Origin: Ditylenchus dipsaci
Taxonomy: Eukaryota > Nematoda > Chromadorea > Rhabditida > Anguinidae
DNA: 64,000 nt
Assembly (NCBI GenBank): GCA_004194705.1
Contig: SADC01001284.1
Span: 248,001 to 312,000, forward strand
Reading direction: 5' to 3'
The notes beneath the pieces were generated by a model, which was given only the letters and a program-made list of their open reading frames with translations, did no database searches and had not been told where the DNA came from. Of this stretch, positions 1 to 10,439 are shown piece after piece. The translations under genes were made by a program, and so were the position numbers. Every line of letters begins with the position of its first letter. Position 1 is the stretch's first letter.

Positions 1-344
1 AGAATCTAGCAAACATTTTGGTAGTACAACATCTTAAGTTCATATAAAACAAAATCAGAAATAAGCAAAATAAGATCAATTAACAGAGTTTTACAGAGAT
101 TATTTCACTTAAAATCCTGTTATGGGACTTGTTTTTACTGGTTTTGAATTTCTTTACATAAACTTATTGAGTTTTTATTAACCGAATAATCAATAGAGTC
201 TAGCGAACAATTTCGTAATAATTTCGTAATCAAGTTGTCAGATCGCAATGGCGAAAAATTTCGTAACTCAATGAGTTTATGTAAAAAAATTCCAAGTCGG
301 TATCCGTTTCTAGGGTCGATTTGGAGTCTTAAATTAAAGACACA
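1..344. other. no gene seen at left edge
   Basis: AT-rich sequence before the first transposon. It has stop codons in all frames apart from short open stretches that run into the tandem repeat at 360-570, and I see no splice-supported coding sequence. Confidence 0.5.
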
Positions 345-352
345 TGCAGATC

Positions 353-580
353 GGCTAGGGGACATTTGGCAAAAACGACATTTGGCAAATGTATGTTTTG
401 GCAAAACGACACTTGCCAAAACGACATTTGCCAAAACGAAATTTGCCAAAACGACACTTGCCAAAACGACACTTGGCAAAACGACACTTGGCAAAACGAC
501 ACTTGCCAAAACGATATTTGCCAAAACGATATTTGCCAAAATGATATTTGCCCAAAACGAAATTTGCCAGATAAACTTAA
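353..580 (+). repeat. left terminal repeat, tandem 15-bp words
   Basis: About a dozen tandem words of the form (T)TTGCCAAAACGACA. They vary only at single positions (cttgcc, cttggc, atttgc). The same words occur inverted at 2845-2941. Long frames across this stretch (Val/Leu-rich in one frame, CQND-type in another) are products of the repeat, not genes. Confidence 0.85.
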
Positions 581-664
581 TAAGTTGGTGGTATGCGTTT
601 AGCTGCTTTAATTATTGTCTCTTGCAATTGTTTCTTTTTACCGATACACTACTTCAGATAGCGT

Positions 665-1916
665 GATGAGCTATTCAAGCAGTTCTAGTGAAAGCAAAGA
701 AAGTACGCCGGATGATGTGCAAATAGAGATTTATGCAGTCGCGCCGAAAATCGATATGATGCAAAGCTCAAAAAAGAAAAAAATGCTTGCAATTGGTGGT
801 AAGCTTTCAGACACATATAGAGTTTCGATTACATTGTTCTACAGGCTACTCCTTTCATTTTGGCTACTTGACCAGTCTTGACATTCTGCAAAACAATGGC
901 GAAGTAAGTAGAGGGATGCATCAGTGTACTACTGCGCAGATCGTCATCGTCGTGGCCGCAAAATGATGGTTTGGATAGGTAATTTTCTCAATATCTAACA
1001 TTCTTAATATTTCTGCTTAAAGGGAATCTAGACGAGTACATTCGACATCGTGGTCGCCATTTGCATGATGCGAACCTTGTGGCCGTTGAGAAGCGCAAAA
1101 TTATGGGAAAGGGAAAGCTGTTGCTAAGAGAAGATTCAGTAAGAATGACGCCCAAGAAAGCGCGAACCGAAGCTCTGGCAGGATCGTACCCCGGAATTAT
1201 TGCCACAGTGAAGGAGCAAAACATGGACAGAGCTTTGCAGAGAGAGAAACATGTGGGTGGAATTTATTTACTGCCAGTGAAATTTAGTGTTCACTTTTGG
1301 TTCAGCTAGGCTTTCCAGTGCCCAAAGGAAAAACAGGACCAATGCATTTAGAGGTACCGAACGAATTGAAGCTTCTGAGTGGAGTACTGAGTACTTTGAA
1401 TCGGTGATCATATCTGTTTTTTCGTCTGTTTGTTCTATCCAAACTTTAACATTTAGACTTGGGTGCAGAGGCGCGATCGGCACGGTCAGTTGTTGAAAGG
1501 GCGAATACCAAAGCAATACTGGAACAATCATGACGCCGCAAGTGTTGGACAAGCAACAACTACAAGCAGTCTAGAAACATGGAATAGGCGCACAACGGAG
1601 GCAGCAGAGAAGTACCCAAAAAAGTCATTCTGGTACCTCCTGTATCACTTCAAGGTTGAGCTAGGTATTCCGAAATATTGTTTATTCTATTGCCAACTTC
1701 AGAAATGTAACACTAAATTTAGGACAAGTGTCTCATCAACAGGCAATTCGGCTTTCACAAGGTGTCGATCTGGTTCACACAAGTACTGCTACTCAACGTG
1801 GGGATCAAGGCAATCAAAGAGGCTTTGCGGGTATTCAATTCAGAAGAAATCAGCAACAGCTTGGCGCGAGTAGCAAATTCGATCGATCAAATGCAGCTAG
1901 ACGATCTCGCTTTTGA
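665..1916 (+). pseudogene. FLYWCH/MULE-type transposase remnant
   Basis: Several plus-strand exons can be read. The first opens at an ATG near 665 with a Ser-rich start and ends at a GTAAGC donor near 809. A block at about 1020-1255 reads as the segment that usually follows a FLYWCH finger: HLHDANLVAVEKR, then TPKKARTEALAG, then RALQREKH. At 1310-1380 a third frame gives a P-K-G...VPNELKLLSG stretch, typical of the linker before a MULE DDE domain. At 1466-1665 the frame ends with ETWNRR...SFWYLLYHFKVELG, resembling the C-terminal part of such transposases. The last open stretch stops at 1914-1916.

The DDE core is not visible, so this is an internally deleted relative. Family assignment rests on motif resemblance only. 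Confidence 0.55.
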
Positions 1917-2379
1917 TGGAGTCTAATTTTAATGTGTCCAAATCATTCTGAGATGTGTTGTGTTTGTGTTTGCTTGAAGCGTTAAATAAATTTTTCTGAA
2001 GATTCGTTTGTGGTGCTGATTGTATGGAATTAAAGTGTAGGGCCTTTCAAAAAAAGTGTTCAACTAAAAAAATGAGTAGTTGCTTGCACGATTAATTTAA
2101 ATTCTCAACTTCAATCAAGTTGTCAGATCGCATCGACGCGAATTGTCCAAGGCGAACTGTCCACAATGTGAACGGTCTTTATTATTTATCAAAATCAAGT
2201 ACTTATAACTGAAAATAACTGAAAATATATCTGAAAATTTATAACTGAAAATTTGTCGAAAGAACTAAAAAAAACTATCATCAAACTATCTTCAGAATGA
2301 TCGAATTAATGCAGAAAATATGTTTTAGAATTTGAAAAGGTAAAAAAAAATTTCCTCCAAGTTGACGTCCACTTGGTTT

Positions 2380-2760
2380 TGGGTCCATGCTGGAGTCCAG
2401 CAGAATTGCAAATAATTTATAGAAAAACTGTAAAATCGCAAGTTTAGTCTTCATAACCCAGTTTTGCGGGCAATTTTAAGTCAGGAATAGTGGTTTGTTT
2501 TTGATTTTGGTACTACCTGGTCAAATCCACCTATCCACCAGACCTCGAGGTACCTACCCCAAGTGTTGGGGTTGAGGTGGGTAAAATCGCAGTTGTGGTC
2601 CTAACAAACCCAAACCCTCACACAATTTTGAGTTAGAAACAATGGCTTATTTATCATTTTTAATAAATTTTAATTTTTCAGGCTCTCTAGGTGGATATCC
2701 ACCTGACCAGGGGTGGGTCAAACCGCGATTTTAGCTTTAAGAGACACACTTTGCCGGGTT
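2380..2760. repeat. ~180-bp satellite units
   Basis: At least two degenerate units sit inside the MULE-like element. Recurrent landmarks are a GGTGGATATCCACCTG-type palindrome, a GTACCTACCC segment, a 'gggtaaaatcgca' segment and an oligo-T stretch. The same landmarks recur at 41700-41950 and 52330-53160. Confidence 0.7.
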
Positions 2761-2979
2761 TGATCAGGTCATCCTCCAAAAAACCATGTCAGCAAAACAC
2801 TGGTGAAGCCTCGTGAACAATATGGGTACCCAGAGTGGTGAGCATTGCCAAATATCGTTTTAGCAAATGTCGTTTTGGCAAATGTCGTTTTGCCAAATGT
2901 CGTTTTTGCCAAATGTCGTTTTTGCCAAATGTCCCCTAGCCTGCAGATCGAGGTACAGATCCAAGCCCTTGTTTTAGAC

Positions 2980-3969
2980 TACCGTATAACCTCTTTTAAT
3001 CCCCAGGGGGATTATTGTTCAACCCCTCTCGGAGGATGGGGATTAATAATATTGATGAAAAACTTGACAGGAAAATCCGGAAAAAATCCGGAAATGTCAA
3101 AAAAATATAAATCTATTTTCTCTCGATGCGAAAAGAAACCAACTCAAATTATTGAAGAAATAGTTGTCACTTTAGCATCCTTTTTGTCATTTTGTCGTCA
3201 TTTGTGTGTCGAAAATGGGAGTTTTTACATGATTTTTTTTCAGCAAAATGCATAATAACGTCTGGAAGATCGGTTTTCATGAGCAATTTAAAGCTGATGG
3301 TGTTTGCTCGGGAATTTGCAAGGTCTGCCAAGATGCAGGAGCAAAGAAGCACGAGTACAAAATTTCGAACGAAAGTGTCCTGTCGCTGATCGTCCACACA
3401 AAGCTGCATTCGGAGTACAAAGCAAGCTCGCGAAACTAGAGGACAATTCGAAGGAGGCGGCCGTGATACAGGGATTCGTGGTGCGCTCATCTGGTGAGTA
3501 TTCTTTAAGTGAAACAAGTGGAAGATGATGTGTTTTTCCCCGTGGTTTGTTTAAGTTTGAGTAGTACAATCTTTAGTAATTGGTTTAGGAGGAACCAGTC
3601 GCCAAGAAACCGGGGAGTCTTATCGGATTGGTGCACTTGCTTACGTCTTTTTTATTCAAAGGCACTGATTCGATATAACGCCAAAGGATGGTTGCCCAAG
3701 CACACAGACATTACTTGCAGACGCTTCATAAACATACTTTTGGACATTAGACTGGTCCAAATCCATTAATCGCAAGGCTGTGCTCCTTGCAAGGTACTCT
3801 CGAAAAATTTGAATGTGTCATTTGGACATTTTCTTTACTGTTATTATGTTTAAAGTGGCTTTTTAAATGAGTAATAGTATGGTGAAATAATTCACTAATT
3901 TTTGATCTTCTTGTTTTCCTTTGTCATAGGGGATTTTTAGAGGGTGGGGATTAATAGAGTTATACGGTA
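2980..3969. mobile_element. ACCGTAT-family element with BED-like coding remnant
   Basis: The element is delimited by TACCGTATAACCTCTTTTAA at the left and the inverted counterpart ending ATACGGTA at the right, flanked by TA. Next to the left end sits a self-complementary word (AATCCCC...GGGGATT), then TTGTTCAACCCC. The right end repeats the same word as GGGGATTAATAGAG. The interior has a two-exon coding remnant (3225-3768). Confidence 0.7.
3225..3768 (+). pseudogene. BED-finger-like transposon coding remnant
   Basis: Between about 3250 and 3435 the frame reads NVWKIGFHEQF, then C-x3-C-x2-C, then KYKIS-like 'HEYKISNESVLSLIVH...LHSEYKA'. That is the layout of a BED-type zinc finger (aromatic start, Cys pair, His pair). 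A donor GTGAGT follows near 3493, and a second open stretch (about 3588-3768) ends in TAA.

It lies wholly inside the ACCGTAT-family element, so I treat it as transposon-derived. No catalytic domain is visible. The finger assignment is by pattern only. Confidence 0.45.
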
Positions 3970-4078
3970 TTTGTTAGAGAATCTAGTTTCATGTCTGATG
4001 GACTTTGTCTAGTCATTTCAAGGGGCCACATCTTCAAATACACGTTTTATCCTTCAATTTCCACCACCTGAATTTTAA

Positions 4079-7000
4079 TTACCTATCAGTCATGTGTCTG
4101 TTTTCCTGTAAACCATGCGAAGAGTTGCTGCCATTGGTTTGATTACTGCCTCTCCCGCTCTGGTTGGTGGTTCGGAATTGACTCCTACAAACTTTAATAA
4201 TTACGTATGATAAATCCGAAGTGAACCTACCTTTTCTGTTTTTGCCTCTGGTTGCAGAACCACACCCTAACCACATTTTTCTTTAAATCCAGTTTCTCGG
4301 CTATAGCAGAGATGCGATCACCAGTCGGCCGGGGCTGCTGTCTGAAATAGTCTTCGAGCAGGCGCTTCTCCGTGCTGCTATGGACGTTCTTTTACGCTTC
4401 TTCTCTGTGTTGGGCAAAATGCCATGGGTCTCCTCATTGGGATTCTTGTTTTTGATGACGTCCTCAGCCTCAAAATGTATAATTTTTTTAATAAATATTT
4501 AAGTGCTCACTACAGCCGAGCAGAGACAGTTTCCGTAGGCTCATTTGGAATTTTTTTCTTATTCAAAAATAATCATTTTTTGAAACAAACTTCCGCGTAG
4601 CGGAAATTTTCTCAGGAATCCAATTTATGAAATAAAATCTCAAAAATGTGCTTGGTTGTTGAAATATGACCGACACTTTTTTACCTTCAGTTTTGTGATT
4701 CTTTGGTTTTTATCCTCTATTCGGGTCCTCAAACTTCAACAAACAATTCTGCTTCAGTTTTTTATATTTTATAAAAGACTATTCCTAGTCAAATCCAGGG
4801 TGACCAGATGGATTTTGAACATAAAAACTTATAAAACCAGACCAATTCTTCTGAATTAGTAATACTTTTCTGACAAACAAAAAAACTGATAAATTAGGAT
4901 ATCCGGTCACCCTACTTAAATCAGAAATTTTGTTAAATTGTTAAAAAAATATTCCAACCTTTTCCAGCCAGGAGTGCAAAATAGGCTTGAGGGCAACCAT
5001 GTTGTTGTGTGACAATGTTAGACTCTCAAACCGACAAATAGTGGACTGGCTGAGCGAGCCCACTCCTGGCATTTTCAGATGTGCTAAAGCCTACAATACA
5101 AACAATTAAGAAGGTTTTAATGTTGTTGCTGGACTCACTTTGCCAACATCAGCCTGAGTTACACCCAGCTTTATTCTCCGCTGTTTGAAGTGTTCTGCAA
5201 ATCTTTCTAGCTCTCGTGGGTCAGTGTCAATATCTACAAAGTGAATTTAGGTATGTGGTAAGTCGCTATTGGAAAACTTTTCGATTGATTTATAGAAAAT
5301 ATTTAATAGCCACAGTCGAATCCCGTTATAACGACTCCTGTTATAACGTCCTACTTTTAGATGGTCCTCGTAAAATCGGTTTAACGAGATCTGACTATAT
5401 AATAACCCCGGTTATAACGTCTCACTTTTTACCGGTAGTCAGCAATTTTTCAACCGCTACATACAATTTTTCCGCCTTTTTGTAGCTAGGATTCTGCTCT
5501 TTAAAATGGTGGGTCATTTTTGATCCGCCAACATATTTTTCTAGGGTTTTGATCCAGATTTATGTCCCAAAAATGATCTATTTTTCACCCTTGTAATTTG
5601 AATCATTTTTTGACTATTTGCTACTTTTTTTGTACGGTCGGTATTTTTCACATTATATATCATTCGATCGCAAATATCGTCAGCTACAAAACATGTTTCA
5701 ACATATCAGCAGTTTTGTCATTTTAGAAAAAAATGTCTTATAATGATTCAATTTAAATTTAATTTGAATATGAAAATTGCTGACTACTTAATAGTTTAAA
5801 ATAAAAAACAGTGGAAAATTGAAATGATTCGAATTGCCAGCACTGACTGTATTTCGATGGTGCGTAGATTTTCGGCCCTTTTCTGATTCCGAAAAAGGTA
5901 AAAAACGCCCATATGGCATTTCCAAGGCCAGACTAATAATACGGCTATCCGAAAATAGGTTTAACTAGCTATAAGGCTACTTTCAGCTTAGTGATTGGCC
6001 GTATCAGAGGTAGGAAGTTGGATGTAAAATTAAGCGGTAAGAATCCGGTAGTCCGATTTGAACGTTCAAGTTTTATTTAAAGCTACAGTAATCTGCTTTT
6101 TACTGATAAAGGGGTGCGTAGGCGTTTGGCCCCTTTTGTGACATTTTGGCGTTCTGCCCTATGTTCTATTTTAGCCACTCAGGCTTTATTTTAAAGCCAT
6201 TTTGTAGTAGGTAAACAATTTTTGGGCCCGGAGCCTAAAGCTAAGCCTAAGGCCTAACCCTAAGCCTGAGGCTTAAGCCTAAATAGGCCTAAGTGGCTAA
6301 AACAGAACATAGGGCAGAATGCCAAAAATGTCCCAAAAGGGGCCAAACGCACCTACGCCGATAAAGGACCATGAAAATTGATAAATCACTTGAATCACCT
6401 TTTTAGAGAGTTTTTGTTCGGATTTTTTCCCAGGCAAGTTTAGATCTAAGTAGATGTTCCACAATATGCAGTTATTTTATTTGAGTCTAGGATCAAGTCT
6501 GGGTTTAAGTATGAGCCCGGTTACACTAAGATCCTAAACGAAGATCTTAGACTCCAACCACAAACTCTTGGACTACAATGGGTTGCTAAAATGGCGCTAG
6601 ACAAAAGCAACTACGCACAGAAAGGAGCAACGAAAACACACAATATCAACAATCACCAATCAAGAAAATCGGCTTTGAAATCTGTTTCTAAGGTCTAGAC
6701 TCTAGAGTCTTAGGTCTTTTTGTAGCCACCGAAACTCATATCATAGGACCTAACTCGAATCATTGTTGACGTTGAACCAAAATGCTTCAAAAAACCAGCT
6801 CATCTAACTTCAAAAAAAATTTCTATACCTACTTTTTCGTAAAAAATATGGTTGAAATACTTTTCGACCCTGAAATACTGTAGCTCCTTTACCTGCCCGA
6901 AACTTGAAAGACACTTTTGTTCCGGCTGGTTTTAAAATCAATTTTCAAAATTTTCAACTATCTTGTAGCTCTGTATCTCAGCTTTTCTAACTAACTATAA

Positions 7001-10000
7001 ACAGACTCAGTAAGATTTCAAAAAGTTGAAGGAAAAAAGTCATTCAATATAACAAATTTTTTCTAAAATGTGATCCGTTCAAAAACCTATTCCTCCATCA
7101 TTTTGAAATCTTACAAAACCTGACTGTGACCTGGGTTTTTTCGTTAATTTTTTTATTCGCGTAGTCTTGTAGAGCGTGACCAAATCTCATGTGAATCTGG
7201 CTCCTCACTTCTGAAAACCAACAAAATTTTTAGGAATGACCCATTGCCCAAGTGTCAGCTATGAAAAATCATGATATGGTTATCGAGGTGTTTTTAGAAC
7301 TTTGAGTGACCCTTGTACCAGGTTTTGTAGACCTTCAGAGCTGGAGAGCCAGATTTGTCAGTAACTTGGGCACGCTATACAAGAATACGCAGAATTTTTT
7401 TTTATTGAAGTTTTCTCAGGTCAAAGTCAGGGTCTCTCCCTTGTCAGTCATTTAGTAACTTCTTAGAAAGCTGAGATCCAGAACTACAAAAGAGTTGAAA
7501 AAGATTGAAAGTTGATTGAAAAATCAACGGGAACAAAGGGTTTTTCGAATTTCCGGCAGGAAAAGAGACATTTCGACCAATACTTGAATTAACTCTATTA
7601 TCTTTAATCCTAGTTATGCTAAGGAAATTAAAAAAATTAGAAAAAGTTCAATCGATGGCAGTAATCTAATATATTACCGATCTTTGAAAACAAAGTACCC
7701 AGACAAACCATCATATGAAAAATTGCTAAAAATTGGGTTTAAAATCTCTTCAATATAGACGAATAGTGCTTGACTTAGTTTTCTACCACAAAATTGTGCT
7801 TAAGCTTGCCATTGTTAATTTGAGTCATATGCCAATGTTAAAAGCCTCTAAGACTAGAGGATTAGAATCTAAATTAACTATTCCAGTGTGTAAAACGAAT
7901 GTAAGATACAACCATTTCTGTATTAGAGTCTCTAAGCTTTACTATAAATTGCCTATTGCTGTGATTTCTTCCGGAACTATCCAATTATTTAAAATGAATT
8001 TAGAGAAAATAGATCTTATAAAACTTGTAGATTTGTAATAGTTGCGTGATTGTATTTGTTATTGCTGTGTGCTTAACTTACTTTCGCGTTAATAAATAAA
8101 TAAATAAAATAAATAAATAAATTTCCGGCAAAAAAGGAGCTATTTCAGGTCGAAAAGAAAACAACCAAAAAAATATTGCTTGCTCGTATTAGCTGGATTT
8201 TGCCCCTTCAACATTAATTTTGCTAATTTATTAGCTCAATAACTTTTCCTGAATACCTACCAGCAGCATGGTGTCCACTGATCAGCGGATACCTAGTCAC
8301 TGGATTCGGCAATTGCACAGCACAATGGGCAAGCAAGCAGAACTGGCTGCTACAGCAGCTGCTGTGATACTGCTGGAAGTGGGAAACGAGGAAGTCTGCA
8401 CTGCAAATGCCTGCGGCATGCTCTGATACTGGGCAGTGAAGTGGGTGGAGGGTAGTGATGGTGCATGGCCATCACTTGTTGAAGAGAGGCCATATCGGCG
8501 GTTGCCTGGTGCACAATGCTGTTGGGTCGATCATGCCTGAAGAGGAGGGCACAATAGACATGTGGTGGTCAAACTCGAGTCCAGGATGGCCAGACGGCAT
8601 TCCTAAGCCATTGTGGTAGGAGCTGAAATATTCGCTGTGTTTAGGGCTACCAAATACTATGCTACGGTCACCCAAAAATGGACCAATCAGGTTGGCATTG
8701 ACTAAAACTCAGTTCCGATCCCACTTCAAATTTCAAAAGATTCAGGATCCCAAAAAAAGACATATATTTTTAAATTGACGTCCAAGAACCTACATTGCGG
8801 ACATACTACCACAAATGCAGAAAACACAACTTACGAGAACATTTCTGAAGAGCGTAGCATTGAAGCCGCTTGAACCGACATTGAATTCACACTGTTCTTC
8901 ACGTCCATTTCGGCCAGCCCCAGGGCGGCTTGTGCGGCTCTGGCTTGCTGAAGGAACGGTCATCGAAGGGTGAGAAGATGGAGCCACCCTGAATATTGCT
9001 TGATTGTCTCGGTGTGCTGTCTTCGAATACATTTTGTGCAACTCATGATAAAGGAATCTGATAGGTTTAATAAATCGTGTTTGTTAGAAAATTGTTGTAT
9101 TTATAGATTACTCGACGCAATTAGCGAATCAACAATTTTTTTTGAAAAATCTATCAAAAAAGTACTCAAATATCTTCTTGAAACTACAAATAAAGTGCGT
9201 AAGACATCTTTTAGGCATTCATAACATACGCTGACCTACCCTAAGCCTAAAAACATGGTAACAAGTGGTTTTTTAAATTTTTTTATTTGGGTGGTACTCC
9301 CGTATTGGCTACCATCGCCGATTACTCAAGAAACTATTTAACAGTCGAGTGCGAAATATGCCATTTCCTGCTTATTCATTTAAAAGCTGCAAAAAGAATA
9401 TTGAGAAAAAGTAATGAAATAATTATACGGACCAAGTCTTTTTCCACTTTAAAAGGGCTGTGTCTCAAACTCTTGGCTTTGTCTGAAATCTATAAAAGTT
9501 GTAAAACGTCGATTTCTAATTTGAATCTCAATGCTGTCGAGTCTCGATATAACGCGACTTGTAATGATTCCAGCAAAAGGAAGTTAGTCGATATAACGTG
9601 ACCTTTTTCCCGTCCCGAGGTGTAGCGTTATATCGAGACTCGACTGTAATAAAAATTTTGCCAACAACATCAACAGCTAAACTACCGTAGTTTCTCCAAT
9701 AACTCCCCGTGGGAGTTATTTTTCAGCCAATTACAAAAACTTATTTTCGAAAAAATGATGCAGAGTCTATCAGACCGTATATGAGGCTAAAAATGTCTGT
9801 CCACTGATGCCGATCCGGGCCTGACTGTTGCCAGCTTGACTTATGGCTAATCCGTAGACCGAAATTTTTTTCTGAGAATTATCAAAATAGTATTTGCACG
9901 ACTCATCAAAATCCTGATAATAATTTAAATAATATGACAAATCTCATTAAAGCTGTGACAAAATTACAGCCAGGCATAATAAACAGCGCCTTGAATTGTA

Positions 10001-10353
10001 CAAATCTAGATGAATGTTTTAGCCTTCTCCTCCTCTGGTTGGAACTGAAGCCAAGGGTGAGGGATAAATATATGCATGCACTCATAAATATTTTAAACCG
10101 AATTTATAACTTCTTTTGGTCCACAAACACAGTTAATTATTTAGCAGAGGGCCGGCCTGACTCAGTTGTTTGGCTAATACTCATCAAATCAATCAATATT
10201 TTTTGGATTGTTGGAAGGACTTACAGTTGGCAGACGAGTACGGTAGCCAGCAGTGGGGGAGTACCTGCCTCCAGACACCGCCATCGCTGCGCTATTGATG
10301 TTAGGGTAAATCCGAGCGGCAGAACCTGGACCATTTGCTGTGGGCTGCATCAT
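4079..10353 (-). CDS. unc-86: POU class IV homeodomain transcription factor (UNC-86/Brn3 type)
   Basis: Nuclear DNA-binding protein of the family that sets sensory and other neuron identities. Exons, 5' to 3' on the minus strand: 10225-10353 ([13 protein letters not shown] start), one near 8828-9040, 8261-8700 approximately, 5139-5233, 4959-5090, 4231-4468, 4079-4184 (stop TAA).

The POU-specific domain reads ...[18 protein letters not shown] | [17 protein letters not shown]...[10 protein letters not shown], and the homeodomain ends [22 protein letters not shown]-box-like stretch (IFSPFDD...ALGLAEMD) lies near 8880-8980. Splice phases agree between the four 3' exons and the end of the 8261 exon.

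Odd points: a one-base loss in the homeodomain (about 4371) after RKRTSIAA, and further frame breaks near 8530 and near 8955. The joins of the two upstream exons are not resolved. Confidence 0.92.
4231..4468 (-). other. unc-86: POU homeodomain exon with single-base frameshift
   Basis: The exon is 238 nt, whereas the flanking phases (0 in, 2 out) require 239. It reads [10 protein letters not shown]...[16 protein letters not shown], loses frame at the Ala-Pro-Glu position of the family (a CCG-like codon appears as CG), and resumes as [15 protein letters not shown]...AEKLDLKK to the recognition helix. All DNA-contact residues of helix 3 (W-F-C-N-Q-R) are kept. Acceptor AG is at 4470-4469 and donor GT at 4230-4229. 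Confidence 0.9.
4959..5233 (-). other. unc-86: POU-specific domain, two exons with a 48-nt intron
   Basis: Exon 5139-5233 encodes [16 protein letters not shown]...[10 protein letters not shown] and exon 4959-5090 encodes [17 protein letters not shown] through [11 protein letters not shown]. Donor GTGAGT follows 5139 and acceptor AG precedes 5090. No frameshift occurs here. Confidence 0.93.
5313..5470 (+). mobile_element. pogo-like terminal repeat, one end
   Basis: It begins CAGTCGAATCCCGTTATAAC and repeats the word GTTATAACG several times. I do not see a matching inverted end nearby, so it is a fragment in the unc-86 intron. Confidence 0.5.
6113..6359. mobile_element. foldback MITE with 8-bp duplication
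   Basis: The inverted ends are GGTGCGTAGGCGTTTGGCCC and its counterpart. They are flanked by GATAAAGG at 6105-6112 and 6360-6367. The arms extend through 'ttttagccact..'. The centre has runs of CCTAAG/CTTAGG words. Confidence 0.85.
6795..8193. mobile_element. large foldback element split by a LINE
   Basis: The left arm (from about 6795: CCAGCTCATC..., GACCCTGAAATACTGTAGCTCC) is inverted at 8120-8193. Inner arms around 7160-7230 and 7330-7395 also pair ('cgtgaccaaatctc' against its complement). A LINE fragment interrupts the right arm. Confidence 0.65.
7583..8122 (+). mobile_element. 5'-truncated LINE, reverse transcriptase C-terminus
   Basis: The open frame 7733-8038 reads [19 protein letters not shown]...[15 protein letters not shown]...[10 protein letters not shown]. 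This is the conserved tail of CR1/jockey-type non-LTR reverse transcriptases (IGLxSLxxRR, VPxxRTxxxxxxF, WNxLP-like). Upstream, 'KKLEKVQ' and '[14 protein letters not shown]' continue it with frame breaks.

It ends in a TAAA/ATAA-rich tail at 8092-8122. A segment beginning AATTTCCGGCA flanks both sides (about 7548 and 8120), which could be a diverged target duplication. Confidence 0.8.
8261..8700 (-). other. unc-86: POU-IV linker exon, His/Ala/Ser/Gln-rich, frames broken
   Basis: Starting near 8700 the frame reads [20 protein letters not shown]...[16 protein letters not shown]. It shifts to [15 protein letters not shown]...[13 protein letters not shown], later to [13 protein letters not shown]...[12 protein letters not shown], and ends [16 protein letters not shown] plus one base at 8261, in phase with the POU-specific exon. 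At least two or three single-base changes are needed to keep one frame. The low-complexity composition is normal for the poorly conserved region before the POU domain. Confidence 0.7.
9534..9646. mobile_element. pogo-like MITE (113 bp)
   Basis: The ends are CTGTCGAGTCTCGATATAAC and the inverted TATCGAGACTCGACTG, with TA flanking the right end. The word GATATAACG is repeated internally. Confidence 0.8.
9682..9735. mobile_element. ACCGTA-family end, ACTCCC word
   Basis: Reads TACCGTAGTTTCTCCAATA, then the palindromic word AACTCCC...GGGAGTT, then ATTTTTCAGCC. A matching-word inverted end lies at 11560-11683. A coding exon of unc-86 lies between them, so the two ends may belong to separate insertions. 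Confidence 0.55.
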
Positions 10354-10439
10354 TTTGAGGTGAATCTAGTATCGCCTTGATCAGCTTTGATCCGAATTTG
10401 CTCGCTCCTGTCTGGTGTTCGAAAAATTGATATGTGAGT

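Larger units (their letters stand above)
353..2941. mobile_element. MULE-like DNA transposon with tandem-word inverted repeats
   Basis: The ends are perfect inverted repeats, GGCTAGGGGACATTTGGC at 353 and its complement ending at 2941. They are flanked by the direct repeat TGCAGATC (345-352 and 2942-2949), an 8-bp target duplication.

The left repeat runs to about 570 and the right repeat starts at about 2845. Both are made of tandem copies of a word like TTTGGCAAAACGACA, present in alternate orientations. The interior carries spliced remnants of a FLYWCH/MULE transposase (665-1916), an AATAAA signal near 1986, and at least two units of the roughly 180-bp satellite (2380-2760). The transposase core appears to be missing, so this copy is probably non-autonomous. 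Confidence 0.85.

Noticed and set aside
353..580. CRISPR-like array of regularly spaced repeats
   Set aside because: Units are contiguous with no unique spacers, the arms are inverted at the other element end, and the genome is eukaryotic.
135..666. Overlapping open frames of over 100 codons on both strands at the left edge
   Set aside because: They run through the tandem word repeat (Val/Leu-, Lys/Thr- and CQND-type periodic peptides) and are artefacts of a repeat whose unit lacks stops.
4231..4468. unc-86 as a processed or decayed pseudogene
   Set aside because: The gene keeps introns and invariant residues on both sides of each break, and glycogen synthase and the LECT2-like gene show the same kind of break. 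Sequence error is the simpler explanation.
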